DNA from: Lactobacillaceae bacterium
GTDB lineage: Bacteria > Pseudomonadota > Alphaproteobacteria > RF32 > CAG-239
Reading direction: 5' to 3'
DNA: 64,000 bases
Assembly (NCBI GenBank): GCA_031271345.1
Contig: JAISVX010000001.1
Location: 310,001 to 374,000 of the forward strand
How positions within the stretch are numbered: the first letter of the stretch is position 1; each line of letters opens with the position of its first letter. Made by a program: the position numbers and the translations under genes. This document shows, in pieces, positions 36,069-43,981 of the stretch. The notes beneath the pieces were generated by a model. That model was not told the origin of the DNA, did no database searches, and saw nothing but the letters and a program-made list of their open reading frames with translations.

Positions 36069-36791
36069 TTACTCATAAATATTGAGCTTTTTGCCGTTGT
36101 TCTTGAGCCAGTTTTTGCCTTTTATATATTCGGGGTATAGATTTTTAACGCAAACCCAAAATTCTTTTGAGTGGTCCTGATGCTTGAGGTGCGAGACTTC
36201 GTGGGATACAAGGTATTCGATGACAAAATACGGAGCTAAAGCGACTCTCCAGTTGTAGTTTATGTTGCCATAAGACGAGCAGCTGCCCCATCTTGACTTT
36301 GTGTCTTTTATAACGACGCTGTTTAATTTGCAGCCGACCAGCAGGGCTTTTGCTTTTGACAATTTATAAAATTCGTCTTTCGCCTGCTTTTTTATAAAAT
36401 CTTTTACTCTGCGGTGAAGAAAACCTTTTTCTCCAGAGACTTTTAATATATCGCCGTCAATTTGAACTCCGAGCTTTTGTTCCGGGCAGTGTTTTATTGT
36501 CAGTTCTTTTCCAAAGATTGATATTCTTTCATTATCTTGAAATTTTTCAGGTTTAACGGTTTGGGATAATTTATCTTCAATCCAGGAGATATTGTTTTTT
36601 ACAAAGTTAAAGCCGAGCTTGTTGGATGCAAGAGTAGGCATGGAAAGGGTAGGGATTTGATTTTTGCCGTCTATTTTAAGGGTCATTTTTTTTGCGCGGG
36701 AATTTCTTTTAACATTTATATCAATGTTAAGTTCATTTTTTATCTGCTCTCTAAGCTTAGAGGTCTTCCCAGTCAACAATGTAATTATCAT
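36069..36791 (-). CDS. YgjP-like (M48-type, WLM) metal-dependent peptidase
   Basis: In this 240-residue protein the zinc motif HExxH appears as SHEVSHLKHQDHSKEF at about residues 192-207, preceded by RWGSCSSYGNINYNW. This is the DUF45/YgjP signature. The substrate is unknown. Its first 35 nt overlap the end of the upstream UPF0260 gene in another frame, so the exact start is uncertain. Confidence 0.85.
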   Translation of the reverse strand: MIITLLTGKTSKLREQIKNELNIDINVKRNSRAKKMTLKIDGKNQIPTLSMPTLASNKLGFNFVKNNISWIEDKLSQTVKPEKFQDNERISIFGKELTIKHCPEQKLGVQIDGDILKVSGEKGFLHRRVKDFIKKQAKDEFYKLSKAKALLVGCKLNSVVIKDTKSRWGSCSSYGNINYNWRVALAPYFVIEYLVSHEVSHLKHQDHSKEFWVCVKNLYPEYIKGKNWLKNNGKKLNIYE

Positions 36792-37257
36792 AATCTTTGA
36801 TACCTGTTTCCGATACTATATCTCTATCTTTTAACGACATTTTTGCGTCATGTATAGAGGCTGCTTTTCCAGTGATTAGCGGGTGCCACTCGGGCAGGTC
36901 GTATCCGTTGTCCAGCAGCCAATAGGCGCAAGTTTTGGGAAGCCATCTTGGTTTTTCTCTCACCGCTTTTAAGTCGATGTCCCTGCAGTCATGCACTTTT
37001 TCAAACCGTTTTTCATATATACTGCACGAGCAGTTGCCGCAATTTAAAAAGCGGCAGTGGGTGTTGGTAAAATGCACTTTGTTTTTTATTTCAATTTTGT
37101 TCAAGCAGCATTTGCCGCAGCCATCGCAAAGAATTTCCCATTCTTCTCTGCTCATTTCTTCAAGTTTTTTCTTTTCCCAAAACTTATGTTCGAATCTGCC
37201 GAGGTCGTCGAATCGTGACTGCGGGTCGAAATCTTCTATGAAATAACTTTTGCTCAT
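36757..37257 (-). CDS. UPF0260 (YcgN-family) cysteine-cluster protein, copy 1
   Basis: This 166-residue protein has the pattern CDGCGKCCLNKIE, then CRFLNCGNCSCSIY, and then KTCAYWLLDNGYDLPEWHPL. The cysteines suggest an Fe-S or zinc cluster. Function is unknown. It overlaps the upstream paralog by 4 nt (ATGA), so the two are a coupled tandem pair. Confidence 0.88.
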   Translation of the reverse strand: MSKSYFIEDFDPQSRFDDLGRFEHKFWEKKKLEEMSREEWEILCDGCGKCCLNKIEIKNKVHFTNTHCRFLNCGNCSCSIYEKRFEKVHDCRDIDLKAVREKPRWLPKTCAYWLLDNGYDLPEWHPLITGKAASIHDAKMSLKDRDIVSETGIKDYDNYIVDWEDL

Positions 37258-37688
37258 AGGAAATCCTCCTCAATTATGAAGTCTTCCCAATCGTCTTCAT
37301 CAACTTTTGTCTGGCAGGTACATCTGCCTTTTATGCTGTACGCGCTTTTTAACAAGCTGCCTGTAACCAGCGGGTGCCAGTCCGGCAAGTCTTTGCTTTC
37401 GTATAATATTCTGTATGCGCAGGTTTTCGGCATCCATTCAATCTTGTCAATGTTGCTCATGTCAAGTTTTAGACACTCAGGCACGACAATTCGGCGGGTG
37501 TCATAGATGCTGCATTTGCAGTTGTTATGGTCAAAATATCTGCATACGAGGTTAGTGTAAAAAACCTCTTCGGTTTCATCATCCTGAAGTTTTACAAGAC
37601 AGCATTTGCCGCAGTTGGAGCAGATACTTTCCCATTCTTCTTCCGAGAATTCATTGAGTTTTTTATTTTTCCAAAATTTATTTTGCAA
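37254..37688 (-). CDS. UPF0260 (YcgN-family) cysteine-cluster protein, copy 2
   Basis: This 144-residue paralog of its downstream neighbour has the same spacing of cysteines: CSNCGKCCLVKL, CRYFDHNNCKCSIY and KTCAYRILYESKDLPDWHPL. The copies differ at most positions outside the motifs, so the duplication is old. It begins 8 nt after dnaB, suggesting a dnaB-UPF0260-UPF0260-peptidase operon. Confidence 0.88.
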   Translation of the reverse strand: MQNKFWKNKKLNEFSEEEWESICSNCGKCCLVKLQDDETEEVFYTNLVCRYFDHNNCKCSIYDTRRIVVPECLKLDMSNIDKIEWMPKTCAYRILYESKDLPDWHPLVTGSLLKSAYSIKGRCTCQTKVDEDDWEDFIIEEDFL

Positions 37689-37696
37689 AGTCGTTA

Positions 37697-39163
37697 CTAT
37701 CCATTTTGTTCCGGCAGGTATTCTTCATTTGTTAAGTTGCCAAATTGCGCAAAATCTCCGTTCCAGTATAGTTGAACAGTGCCTGTCGGACCATGACGCT
37801 GCTTGCCGATAATCACTTCGGCAAGATTTTGCGTTTTGCGTTTTTTCATTTCCCATTCTTCCAATCTTTGCTGAAGTCTTTCGGTCGTTTCGGTCGCCTT
37901 TTGTTTTGGCTCGTCGTTTTGTATGTAATAATGTTCGCGGTAAACAAACATTACAATGTCCGCGTCCTGCTCGATAGAACCAGATTCACGCAAATCCGAC
38001 ATAACGGGTCTTTTATCTTCTCTTTGCTCAACTCCGCGGTTTAGCTGCGACAATGCAATTACTGGAACATCAAGTTCTTTTGCTAAGATTTTCAGTCCGC
38101 GCGATATTTCGGAAAGTTCCTGCACGCGGTTATCGCTTTTTTTGCCATCTCCCGTAATAAGCTGGATATAGTCTATTACAATCAGTCCTAAGCCTTTGTT
38201 TCTTTTTAATCTTCTGGCGCGGGTTCTTATGGCGTTTATAGTTAAGCCCGGGGTATCGTCAATATATAAAGGAATCCTTTCCAGCTCTCTAACTGCGGCG
38301 GCGATTCTGGTAAATTCCGCGTTATCAAGTTCGCCAGTCCTCATTTTGTGACCGTTTGTCTGGGTGACGGTGGCAAGAACGCGGCTTGCGAGCTGGTCGG
38401 CAGACATCTCTAAAGAGAAAAACGCAACGCCTTTGTCTTTTGTATCCAGGTTTTTTGAGTGCATCATATATTCGGCGACATTATACGCTATGTTAGTTGC
38501 CAAAGCAGTTTTTCCCATGGCGGGACGTCCGGCAATAATCAAAAGGTCAGAGTTGTTCAAACCGCCGGTTTTGGTATCAAGCCTGTCCAGCCCGGTTGGG
38601 AGTCCTGATATTTTTTCTTCTTTTTGATATGCTTTTTCAATGTATCCGAGAGATGAAGTCAATGCTTCGGAAAAATCGATGAATCCGCCGTGCGCATCGC
38701 TTTGGTTCGACAGTTCAAAGAGTTTTCTCTCGGCGTTTTCAATTTGGTCGACAGCGCTGGAATCGAGACTTTCCTTAGCGGCGTCGCTTGCAATATCGTA
38801 TCCTGCGGAAATCAGCTCGCGTCTTAGATATTTGTCATAAATAAAATTTGCGTAATATTCAATGTTTGTCAGCGGAGACGCGCTGTTGGCAAGCTGTACT
38901 AAATATTTATATCCGCCGACCTCGTCAAGAATTTTTTCCTGCTCAAAATAGCTTTTAAGGTTTGTAACTTCCGCCACATGTCCGCGCTGGATGAGTTTTG
39001 AAATAACTTCATATATTTTTACATGCACAGGGTCGGCAAAGTGGCGGGGCTTTAAAAACTCGGACACCTTTTCAAAAGCTTTATTGTTGGCAAGCAGCGC
39101 GCCCAAAAGAGTTTGTTCGGCTTCCAAGCTTTGAGGCAGGTTTTTAGTATCTGGCTTTTCCAT
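37697..39163 (-). CDS. dnaB: Replicative DNA helicase DnaB
   Basis: This 488-residue protein has an N-terminal helical domain beginning with PQSLEAEQTLLGALL. The RecA-like C-terminal domain has Walker A IIAGRPAMGKTALATN, Walker B LGLIVIDYIQLI and the arginine-finger region ESGSIEQDADIV. It unwinds DNA at the replication fork. Length and motif order are standard. Confidence 0.97.
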   Translation of the reverse strand: MEKPDTKNLPQSLEAEQTLLGALLANNKAFEKVSEFLKPRHFADPVHVKIYEVISKLIQRGHVAEVTNLKSYFEQEKILDEVGGYKYLVQLANSASPLTNIEYYANFIYDKYLRRELISAGYDIASDAAKESLDSSAVDQIENAERKLFELSNQSDAHGGFIDFSEALTSSLGYIEKAYQKEEKISGLPTGLDRLDTKTGGLNNSDLLIIAGRPAMGKTALATNIAYNVAEYMMHSKNLDTKDKGVAFFSLEMSADQLASRVLATVTQTNGHKMRTGELDNAEFTRIAAAVRELERIPLYIDDTPGLTINAIRTRARRLKRNKGLGLIVIDYIQLITGDGKKSDNRVQELSEISRGLKILAKELDVPVIALSQLNRGVEQREDKRPVMSDLRESGSIEQDADIVMFVYREHYYIQNDEPKQKATETTERLQQRLEEWEMKKRKTQNLAEVIIGKQRHGPTGTVQLYWNGDFAQFGNLTNEEYLPEQNG

Positions 39164-39296
39164 TTTTGTCGTCCCATGATTGTATTAGATTGTGTTTTTT
39201 ATACCCAATATTTTTCTAAAACACAAAACAATGCTGAAATAAAAACAGGACTTATTCACACCCTGTTGATAACGGGGATAACTCCTTATTTTTCTA

Positions 39297-39327
39297 TAAA
39301 AAAATATCCCCGTAAAAACAGGGATAT
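39297..39327 (-). terminator. Terminator of rpmB
   Basis: ATATCCC (39304-39310) pairs with GGGATAT (39321-39327). On the minus strand a T run follows. Confidence 0.7.
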
Positions 39328-39346
39328 AAAAAACTTTTTTATTTAA

Positions 39347-39625
39347 TTATTTTGCGCCGGCAATAGATTTTTTAATCTTTTTAGCTTCAGCAGATAATTT
39401 TGTGTTTGAAGTAGACTCTAAATATGCGTCCAAACCACCATTGTGTTCAATAGTGCGAAGAGTTTTGGTACACACTTTTAATTTGAACACGCGACCAAGA
39501 GTTTCAGAAAGAAGAGAAACTACTTGCAAGTTTGGTAAAAAACGACGGCGAGTCTTATTATTAGCGTGACTAACGTTATTGCCACTCATAACGCCTGTGC
39601 CACTTATATCACATCTTCTAGCCAT
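39347..39625 (-). CDS. rpmB: 50S ribosomal protein L28
   Basis: This 92-residue protein begins [20 protein letters not shown] and continues with [11 protein letters not shown], the L28 signature in the form common in Alphaproteobacteria. It is a single-gene unit with its own terminator. Confidence 0.96.
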   Translation of the reverse strand: MARRCDISGTGVMSGNNVSHANNKTRRRFLPNLQVVSLLSETLGRVFKLKVCTKTLRTIEHNGGLDAYLESTSNTKLSAEAKKIKKSIAGAK

Positions 39626-39777
39626 TTTAAAATACCCCTAAACTTTTATCTTTATATTAAACTGTTGCTCTTAATACATATATTGAGAATAAAAGTCAAG
39701 AAGAAAAATGGAGCTTATAATGCATATTATAATTAAAAAGTAATGTTTTTTTATTAAATATAATATATTTTACTTTT

Positions 39778-39854
39778 GTACCTGTAGCTCAGTTGGATAG
39801 AGTGTTGGCCTCCGACGCCAAAGGTCAGGGGTTCGAATCCCCTCAGGTACGCCA
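39778..39854 (+). tRNA. tRNA-Arg (anticodon CCG)
   Basis: The acceptor GTACCTG pairs with CAGGTAC, the D-arm is GCTCAGTTGGATAGAGT, and the anticodon loop is CTCCGAC (CCG). The T-arm AGGGGTTCGAATCCCCT and CCA are encoded. The last 19 nt recur downstream. Confidence 0.97.
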
Positions 39855-40030
39855 CTTTATCTAATATCCACTTGCAGGGGATATTAGATAAAGTGATGAG
39901 TATATTGAGGTTTGAACCCCTGAGGAAAGGGGTTTGAAACAAGGAGCAGGCGAGACGGTAGTATCGCCGAAAGAGCGACGAAGTTCGGCGTAATAAGCGT
40001 AGCGAGTAGCCAATCCCCTCAGGTACGCCA
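39836..40030. repeat. 19-bp direct repeat of the tRNA-Arg 3' end
   Basis: AATCCCCTCAGGTACGCCA occurs at 39836-39854, inside the tRNA, and again at 40012-40030. The copies are 176 bp apart. A segment with a 16-bp perfect hairpin (39854-39869 with 39879-39894) lies between them. This looks like an attachment-site pair left by an element that targets the tRNA 3' end. Confidence 0.65.
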
Positions 40031-40180
40031 GCCTTCGCTTTATGAGCTTCGGCTGGCAAGCCGACGGATAGCGAATAGTTAGAGAAGGTTAGTCGTACGA
40101 AGCCTGAAGGGCGAAGTAGGATATTAAGGATAATGAAATTGCATTATGTTTATATATTACAAATTGAACTTTTAAGATAA
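40027..40180 (+). pseudogene. Remnant of a tRNA-associated GIY-YIG endonuclease element
   Basis: After the second tRNA-end repeat, GCCAGCC/GGCTGGC forms a hairpin. GAAG-rich DNA follows, and then an ATG at 40133 reads MKLHYVYILQ before a stop at 40178. HYVYIL is the start of GIY-YIG proteins, which usually run to about 90 residues. Only 15 codons remain, so the gene is broken. Elements of this type often sit behind tRNA genes, though that context is recalled and was not searched. Confidence 0.55.
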
Positions 40181-40195
40181 ATCTTGAGGAAAAGC

Positions 40196-40984
40196 ATGAG
40201 AAATAAAGTTCTTATTTATAGAGATTATGGCTGTTCGGATATAAATAATTTATACGACGGTTTAGTTTCTTATTTTGAAAATACAAAAATTGACGTCGGT
40301 TTTGTCGACGCTTCCGAGATAATAAAAGAAGACGCGCTTAACGAAGATGTTTTGGCATTTTTTCTTCCCGGCGGGGCTTCAACGCCTTTTCGGATGAAGC
40401 TGAAAACGCAGGGCGACGCAAAAATAAAAGAATATGTTGAAAACGGCGGAGTTTATTTTGGAATCTGCGCGGGGGCATATTACGCGTGCAGCAGCATAAA
40501 TTTTGAAAACGGAATTCCCGAGCTGCATATAAAAACGGATGAAGCTCTTAAATTTATTAATGCGGAGGCTGTCGGAACTTTAAGAAAACAATTAAATATT
40601 GCGCCTTATTCAAAATCTGCCGATTCTGCGAGAGCCGTAAGCATCAAATGGATGGAGGATGATGAAAGCCATGTATGCTATTATCACGGCGGACCATATT
40701 TTAATGTTGAGGGAAACAATGCAAAAGTTTTGGCTGTTTATGAGGGGATAGAGAACAATGCCCTTCCAGCCGTTGTCAGCAGCCAGTATGGCAAAGGAAT
40801 GGTAATTGCCTCGGGCGTGCATTTTGAAGACACTGGGAAACAGCTTGGCAAAGCGGTTCATCTTCTGAGAAGAGATTATGGACAGGCAAGAAAAAATGCC
40901 CTGGTTTTGGAAAAAAATGAAGAATCCAGAAAAGCATTGTTTAATAAGTTGATGAGTTCGATAGGCTGTATAAAATATCGCTGA
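40196..40984 (+). CDS. BPL_N-type class I glutamine amidotransferase-like protein
   Basis: This protein of about 262 residues begins MRNKVLIYRDYGCSD and has AFFLPGGASTPFRMKL and GGVYFGICAGAYYAC. These are the marks of the BPL_N domain found at the N-terminus of eukaryotic-type biotin ligases and alone in bacteria. The cysteine in GICAGAYYA would be the nucleophile. Function is uncertain. The ATG at 40196 follows GAGGAAAAGC and is preferred to a TTG at 40184. The 3' end overlaps the deaminase gene on the other strand by 44 nt. Confidence 0.78.
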   Translation: MRNKVLIYRDYGCSDINNLYDGLVSYFENTKIDVGFVDASEIIKEDALNEDVLAFFLPGGASTPFRMKLKTQGDAKIKEYVENGGVYFGICAGAYYACSSINFENGIPELHIKTDEALKFINAEAVGTLRKQLNIAPYSKSADSARAVSIKWMEDDESHVCYYHGGPYFNVEGNNAKVLAVYEGIENNALPAVVSSQYGKGMVIASGVHFEDTGKQLGKAVHLLRRDYGQARKNALVLEKNEESRKALFNKLMSSIGCIKYR

Positions 40985-43328
40985 TTTTAGCGTTTTTGCG
41001 GGCTTGAAGTTTTTCTTCGTCCGCCCTTGTCTTGCTTATATGATTATCAACGTTTCCCATATCAAAATCTTTGCTGAAGATTTCAGAATGTTTTGAATAT
41101 AATCTCATTATTAACTCTTTGGGATTTTTAAAACCATAATCATTGCCTTCAAGAACCTTTAGCCTGTTTGTTGAAGCTCCTTCGGGACCGTCCATAAGAT
41201 TCATGCATATTCCCATATTGTGTCCGCGCTGGATGATGTCGCGGACAACGCTGGCGCCGCCGATGGCAATTATTTCCCCTTGGTTTTTTTTAACCTCCCA
41301 AAGCGAAGCGTCAGAAATTTCAAGCCAGTTTTTTGCCAGTCTGAAATTGTTGTTTACCGTTAATATGCTTGCGTTGGTAATAGTATTTTCAGCCAGCTTC
41401 GCTTCGTTCCAGTGAAAAGCTTCATCAGTGATTAAGCCCAGAATCGTCAGTTTTTTATCTCTATTTTTTTGATGTTCAGTCACAACGTCGTAAAATTGTT
41501 TTTCCACCCCCTGGTTTGTTCCTCTGGTTATAAAATATGCTTTGTCAGGGTCGAGTATGCTTACTAAAGATTTAAGCGTTATACGGATTTCTTTTTTATC
41601 TTCTTGAGAGATTTTAGGCCAGGAATTGGTCGACGCTCCAGTAAGTAAAATCGGCAGTTTTCCATGGATGGATTTTTGAGTTTTTTCTTCGTTTCCTTCA
41701 ACGTTGCAGCGTCCAAATTCTTCATGCAGAAAATCAATCAAATCCTGTTTTTTGTTTCTGTATTTTTTATCTAATTCGGCATTAAATCTTGGCTTGCCGT
41801 CCGATGTTGAAAATTTTGTTTCCAAAGCTTCTTCAAAAGTCATGGTTTTTAATTTTTCGTCAAAGGCTTTAGATTTTTTTGTAAAGGCAACTTCATCATT
41901 ATACATTATTTTATTCTCGGTGATAATCATGCGGTGAAAATCCGACCGGGATATTCCCGCGGCATGAGCAAGTACCAGCTCCTGTTCATGAGACGTCGAG
42001 TATGGTCCTCTGCCGTCCGTTCCTAAAATAAAAGGTATTTTCGCGTTCATATATTTTTTTAATGGAATTTCCGATAAGTCGTCAATATTATTTAGCAGAA
42101 GATTAGAACTCATATTAAACTCGACAACAGCTTTTATGTCCTTTAAAAGGTTTATTGTCTCGTCATCAATGCCGTAAAGCCCGTGTCCGACTCTGATGTT
42201 TGGGTATGTAAATTTTCTGCCCTCTTCTTGCTCAAGGTCATAGCGCGCTGATTTAATCAGCTCTGCGGCATCTTTAACATTGTTTTGGAAAATCGGGTTT
42301 TCTCCGGCATGAATGCGGATACAAAAACTCGGGTCGTTTTTCATTGCCCATTTTGCGATGTCGATTATGTCGTCGGCAAAAGCCATGGTCGAGTTTGTTT
42401 CATGCCCCATGAAGTCTACTCCGACAACATAAGGATTTTGGGCGACGGCTTTTATCCTGTCAATTTCGTCTCCGTTCCATTCTCTGTCAGAATGTCTCCA
42501 TAATGCGGCGAGAAAACGAATCCTGCATCCTGTTTCTTTTTCAATTTCTGGAACCAGTTTATTTATTGTTTTCAAACACTCTCTATCGCTTATAACGCCT
42601 GCGAGCGATAACTCCGTATATTTAATTCCGCCTTGAGCCATATCTCTGCCGATTTCGCGCAAAGTGTCTGAGAACAGGGCAGGGTTTTTTGAAAACAAAT
42701 TCATCATCCTGTATACTTCTTCAAGAGAATTAAACGACGCCTGTTTGTCTGTTGGAAGAGCTAAGCTTTCTTTGAGATTTTGAATAATGCCGCCGTCTTT
42801 TGCCAGGTCTGATAAAGGAATGCACCCGTTTTCATCGACATTAAAATTATTTGTATTTACATTTAATCTTTCAAGAAAATACGGCGCGACGGTTATGTTG
42901 TGTTTTAGTCCGATTTCAATCAATTTTTCCGGCGGCAGGCATGACGCAAAATGCGCATGCACGTCGGTTCTTTGAGAATTAATCCGATTTATTTTTCTGG
43001 AGAAAGGAATATCTTTTTGAAGCTTTTCTCTGCCCAGTAAGCAGGTTTCAAAGGTTGTCAAATGCTGCGCGGGAGATTCTTCGTCAAGTTTAACAGTCTT
43101 TGTTTCGGCGTCTATGGTAAAACTGGCAAAAGTTTCTTCTCCGATATGAAGCGAGAGTTTGCCGCCGTCTCTTTGCAGAGAAGAAATGGATAATATGTTT
43201 TTCTTTATATTTTTCCCGGCTCTTTTGTCGCTTCCCAGATAAACTATTCCGGGTATGATTTGATTTCCACGTTGTTTGAAATCAATGTATATCTTTTTAT
43301 TATAGTCAAGAAAGTATGCGCCGCTCAT
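40941..43328 (-). CDS. Adenosine deaminase-like protein with C-terminal SLOG/Rossmann-like domain
   Basis: The protein has 795 residues. Residues 1-110 are a beta-rich N-terminal region. Residues about 120-480 follow the adenosine/AMP deaminase barrel, with the metal ligands TDVHAHFASC (H124, H126), CIRIHAGEN, RVGHGLYGIDDE and FILGTDGRGPYS. Residues about 560-750 look like a Rossmann or SLOG/LOG fold: PILLTGASTNSW, YFITRGTNQGVEKQF and EIIAIGGASVVRDII. The metal-binding and catalytic residues appear intact. This suggests a nucleoside deaminase joined to a nucleotide-sensing domain. AGGGCATT precedes the start. Confidence 0.7.
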   Translation of the reverse strand: MSGAYFLDYNKKIYIDFKQRGNQIIPGIVYLGSDKRAGKNIKKNILSISSLQRDGGKLSLHIGEETFASFTIDAETKTVKLDEESPAQHLTTFETCLLGREKLQKDIPFSRKINRINSQRTDVHAHFASCLPPEKLIEIGLKHNITVAPYFLERLNVNTNNFNVDENGCIPLSDLAKDGGIIQNLKESLALPTDKQASFNSLEEVYRMMNLFSKNPALFSDTLREIGRDMAQGGIKYTELSLAGVISDRECLKTINKLVPEIEKETGCRIRFLAALWRHSDREWNGDEIDRIKAVAQNPYVVGVDFMGHETNSTMAFADDIIDIAKWAMKNDPSFCIRIHAGENPIFQNNVKDAAELIKSARYDLEQEEGRKFTYPNIRVGHGLYGIDDETINLLKDIKAVVEFNMSSNLLLNNIDDLSEIPLKKYMNAKIPFILGTDGRGPYSTSHEQELVLAHAAGISRSDFHRMIITENKIMYNDEVAFTKKSKAFDEKLKTMTFEEALETKFSTSDGKPRFNAELDKKYRNKKQDLIDFLHEEFGRCNVEGNEEKTQKSIHGKLPILLTGASTNSWPKISQEDKKEIRITLKSLVSILDPDKAYFITRGTNQGVEKQFYDVVTEHQKNRDKKLTILGLITDEAFHWNEAKLAENTITNASILTVNNNFRLAKNWLEISDASLWEVKKNQGEIIAIGGASVVRDIIQRGHNMGICMNLMDGPEGASTNRLKVLEGNDYGFKNPKELIMRLYSKHSEIFSKDFDMGNVDNHISKTRADEEKLQARKNAKISDILYSLSNSSTY

Positions 43329-43397
43329 AATGCCCTAAATGCAAAAATTTATATCTTAAATTTATAGCATAAGAATCCTTTTTTTCAAAGGTTTATT

Positions 43398-43433
43398 ATT
43401 TGTGCTTGAAATCACGAATTTGTGCTTGAAATC
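43398..43433 (+). promoter_or_regulatory. Two tandem Rex-box-like operators upstream of the hydrogenase operon
   Basis: The 16-bp direct repeat ATTTGTGCTTGAAATC occurs at 43398-43413 and 43418-43433, exactly 20 bp apart. Each contains TTGTG-N8 followed by CACGA (first copy) or CCCAA (second). The Rex consensus is TTGTG-N8-CACAA. The repeats lie about 65-100 nt before the first hydrogenase start. Confidence 0.55.
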
Positions 43434-43497
43434 CCAAATTTTAAATAATATCCTGTTGTCATCGTAAATTACGTAAAAAAATGGCGAAAGGTAAAAA

Positions 43498-43977
43498 ATG
43501 GCTGAAACAGATGTTGCGACACAGGTTGCGAATAAGTGGAAAAGAAAACGCGGTTCACTTATTATGGCATTGCATGAAATCCAGGAAATTAAAGGCTTTG
43601 TGCCTTGGGCGGATGCGGCGATATTAGCGGAAGGAATGGGCGTTCCTCTGGCAAGAATATATGAAGTTTTGACATTCTATAATTTCTTTAAGCTTGAGGC
43701 TCCTGGCAAGGCGGTAGTTTCTGTATGCACAGGCACCGCTTGTTATTTAAAGGGCAATGATAAAATATTGGCAGAGTTCCAAAAACAACTGGGAATCAAA
43801 GAAGGCGAGACAGACGCCGAAGGTAATTTCCACCTGCAGTCCGTCCGTTGTGTCGGCTGCTGCGGTTTGGCTCCTGTTACTGTTGTAAATAATAAAACTT
43901 ATGGGCGTATTACCACCGAAAATGTAAAAGGCATTATTGACGAGTGGAAAAAGAACTTAAGCGAGAGCAAGGAGTAG
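43498..43977 (+). CDS. hydC: Hydrogenase gamma subunit, NuoE-like [2Fe-2S] protein
   Basis: In this 159-residue protein an N-terminal helical part is followed by a thioredoxin-like [2Fe-2S] domain. The ligands lie in VCTGTACYLKG and RCVGCCGLAPV. It is equivalent to NuoE and HndA. It passes electrons between NADH and the catalytic subunit in the cytosolic trimer. It is the first gene of the three-gene hydrogenase operon and starts 4 nt before the next gene. Confidence 0.9.
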   Translation: MAETDVATQVANKWKRKRGSLIMALHEIQEIKGFVPWADAAILAEGMGVPLARIYEVLTFYNFFKLEAPGKAVVSVCTGTACYLKGNDKILAEFQKQLGIKEGETDAEGNFHLQSVRCVGCCGLAPVTVVNNKTYGRITTENVKGIIDEWKKNLSESKE

Positions 43978-43981
43978 TAGG

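Noticed and set aside
39754-40059. Minus-strand frame of 101 codons across tRNA-Arg and its downstream repeat
   Set aside because: It reads RGFEPLTFGVGGQHSIQLS, the well-known false translation of an antisense tRNA gene.
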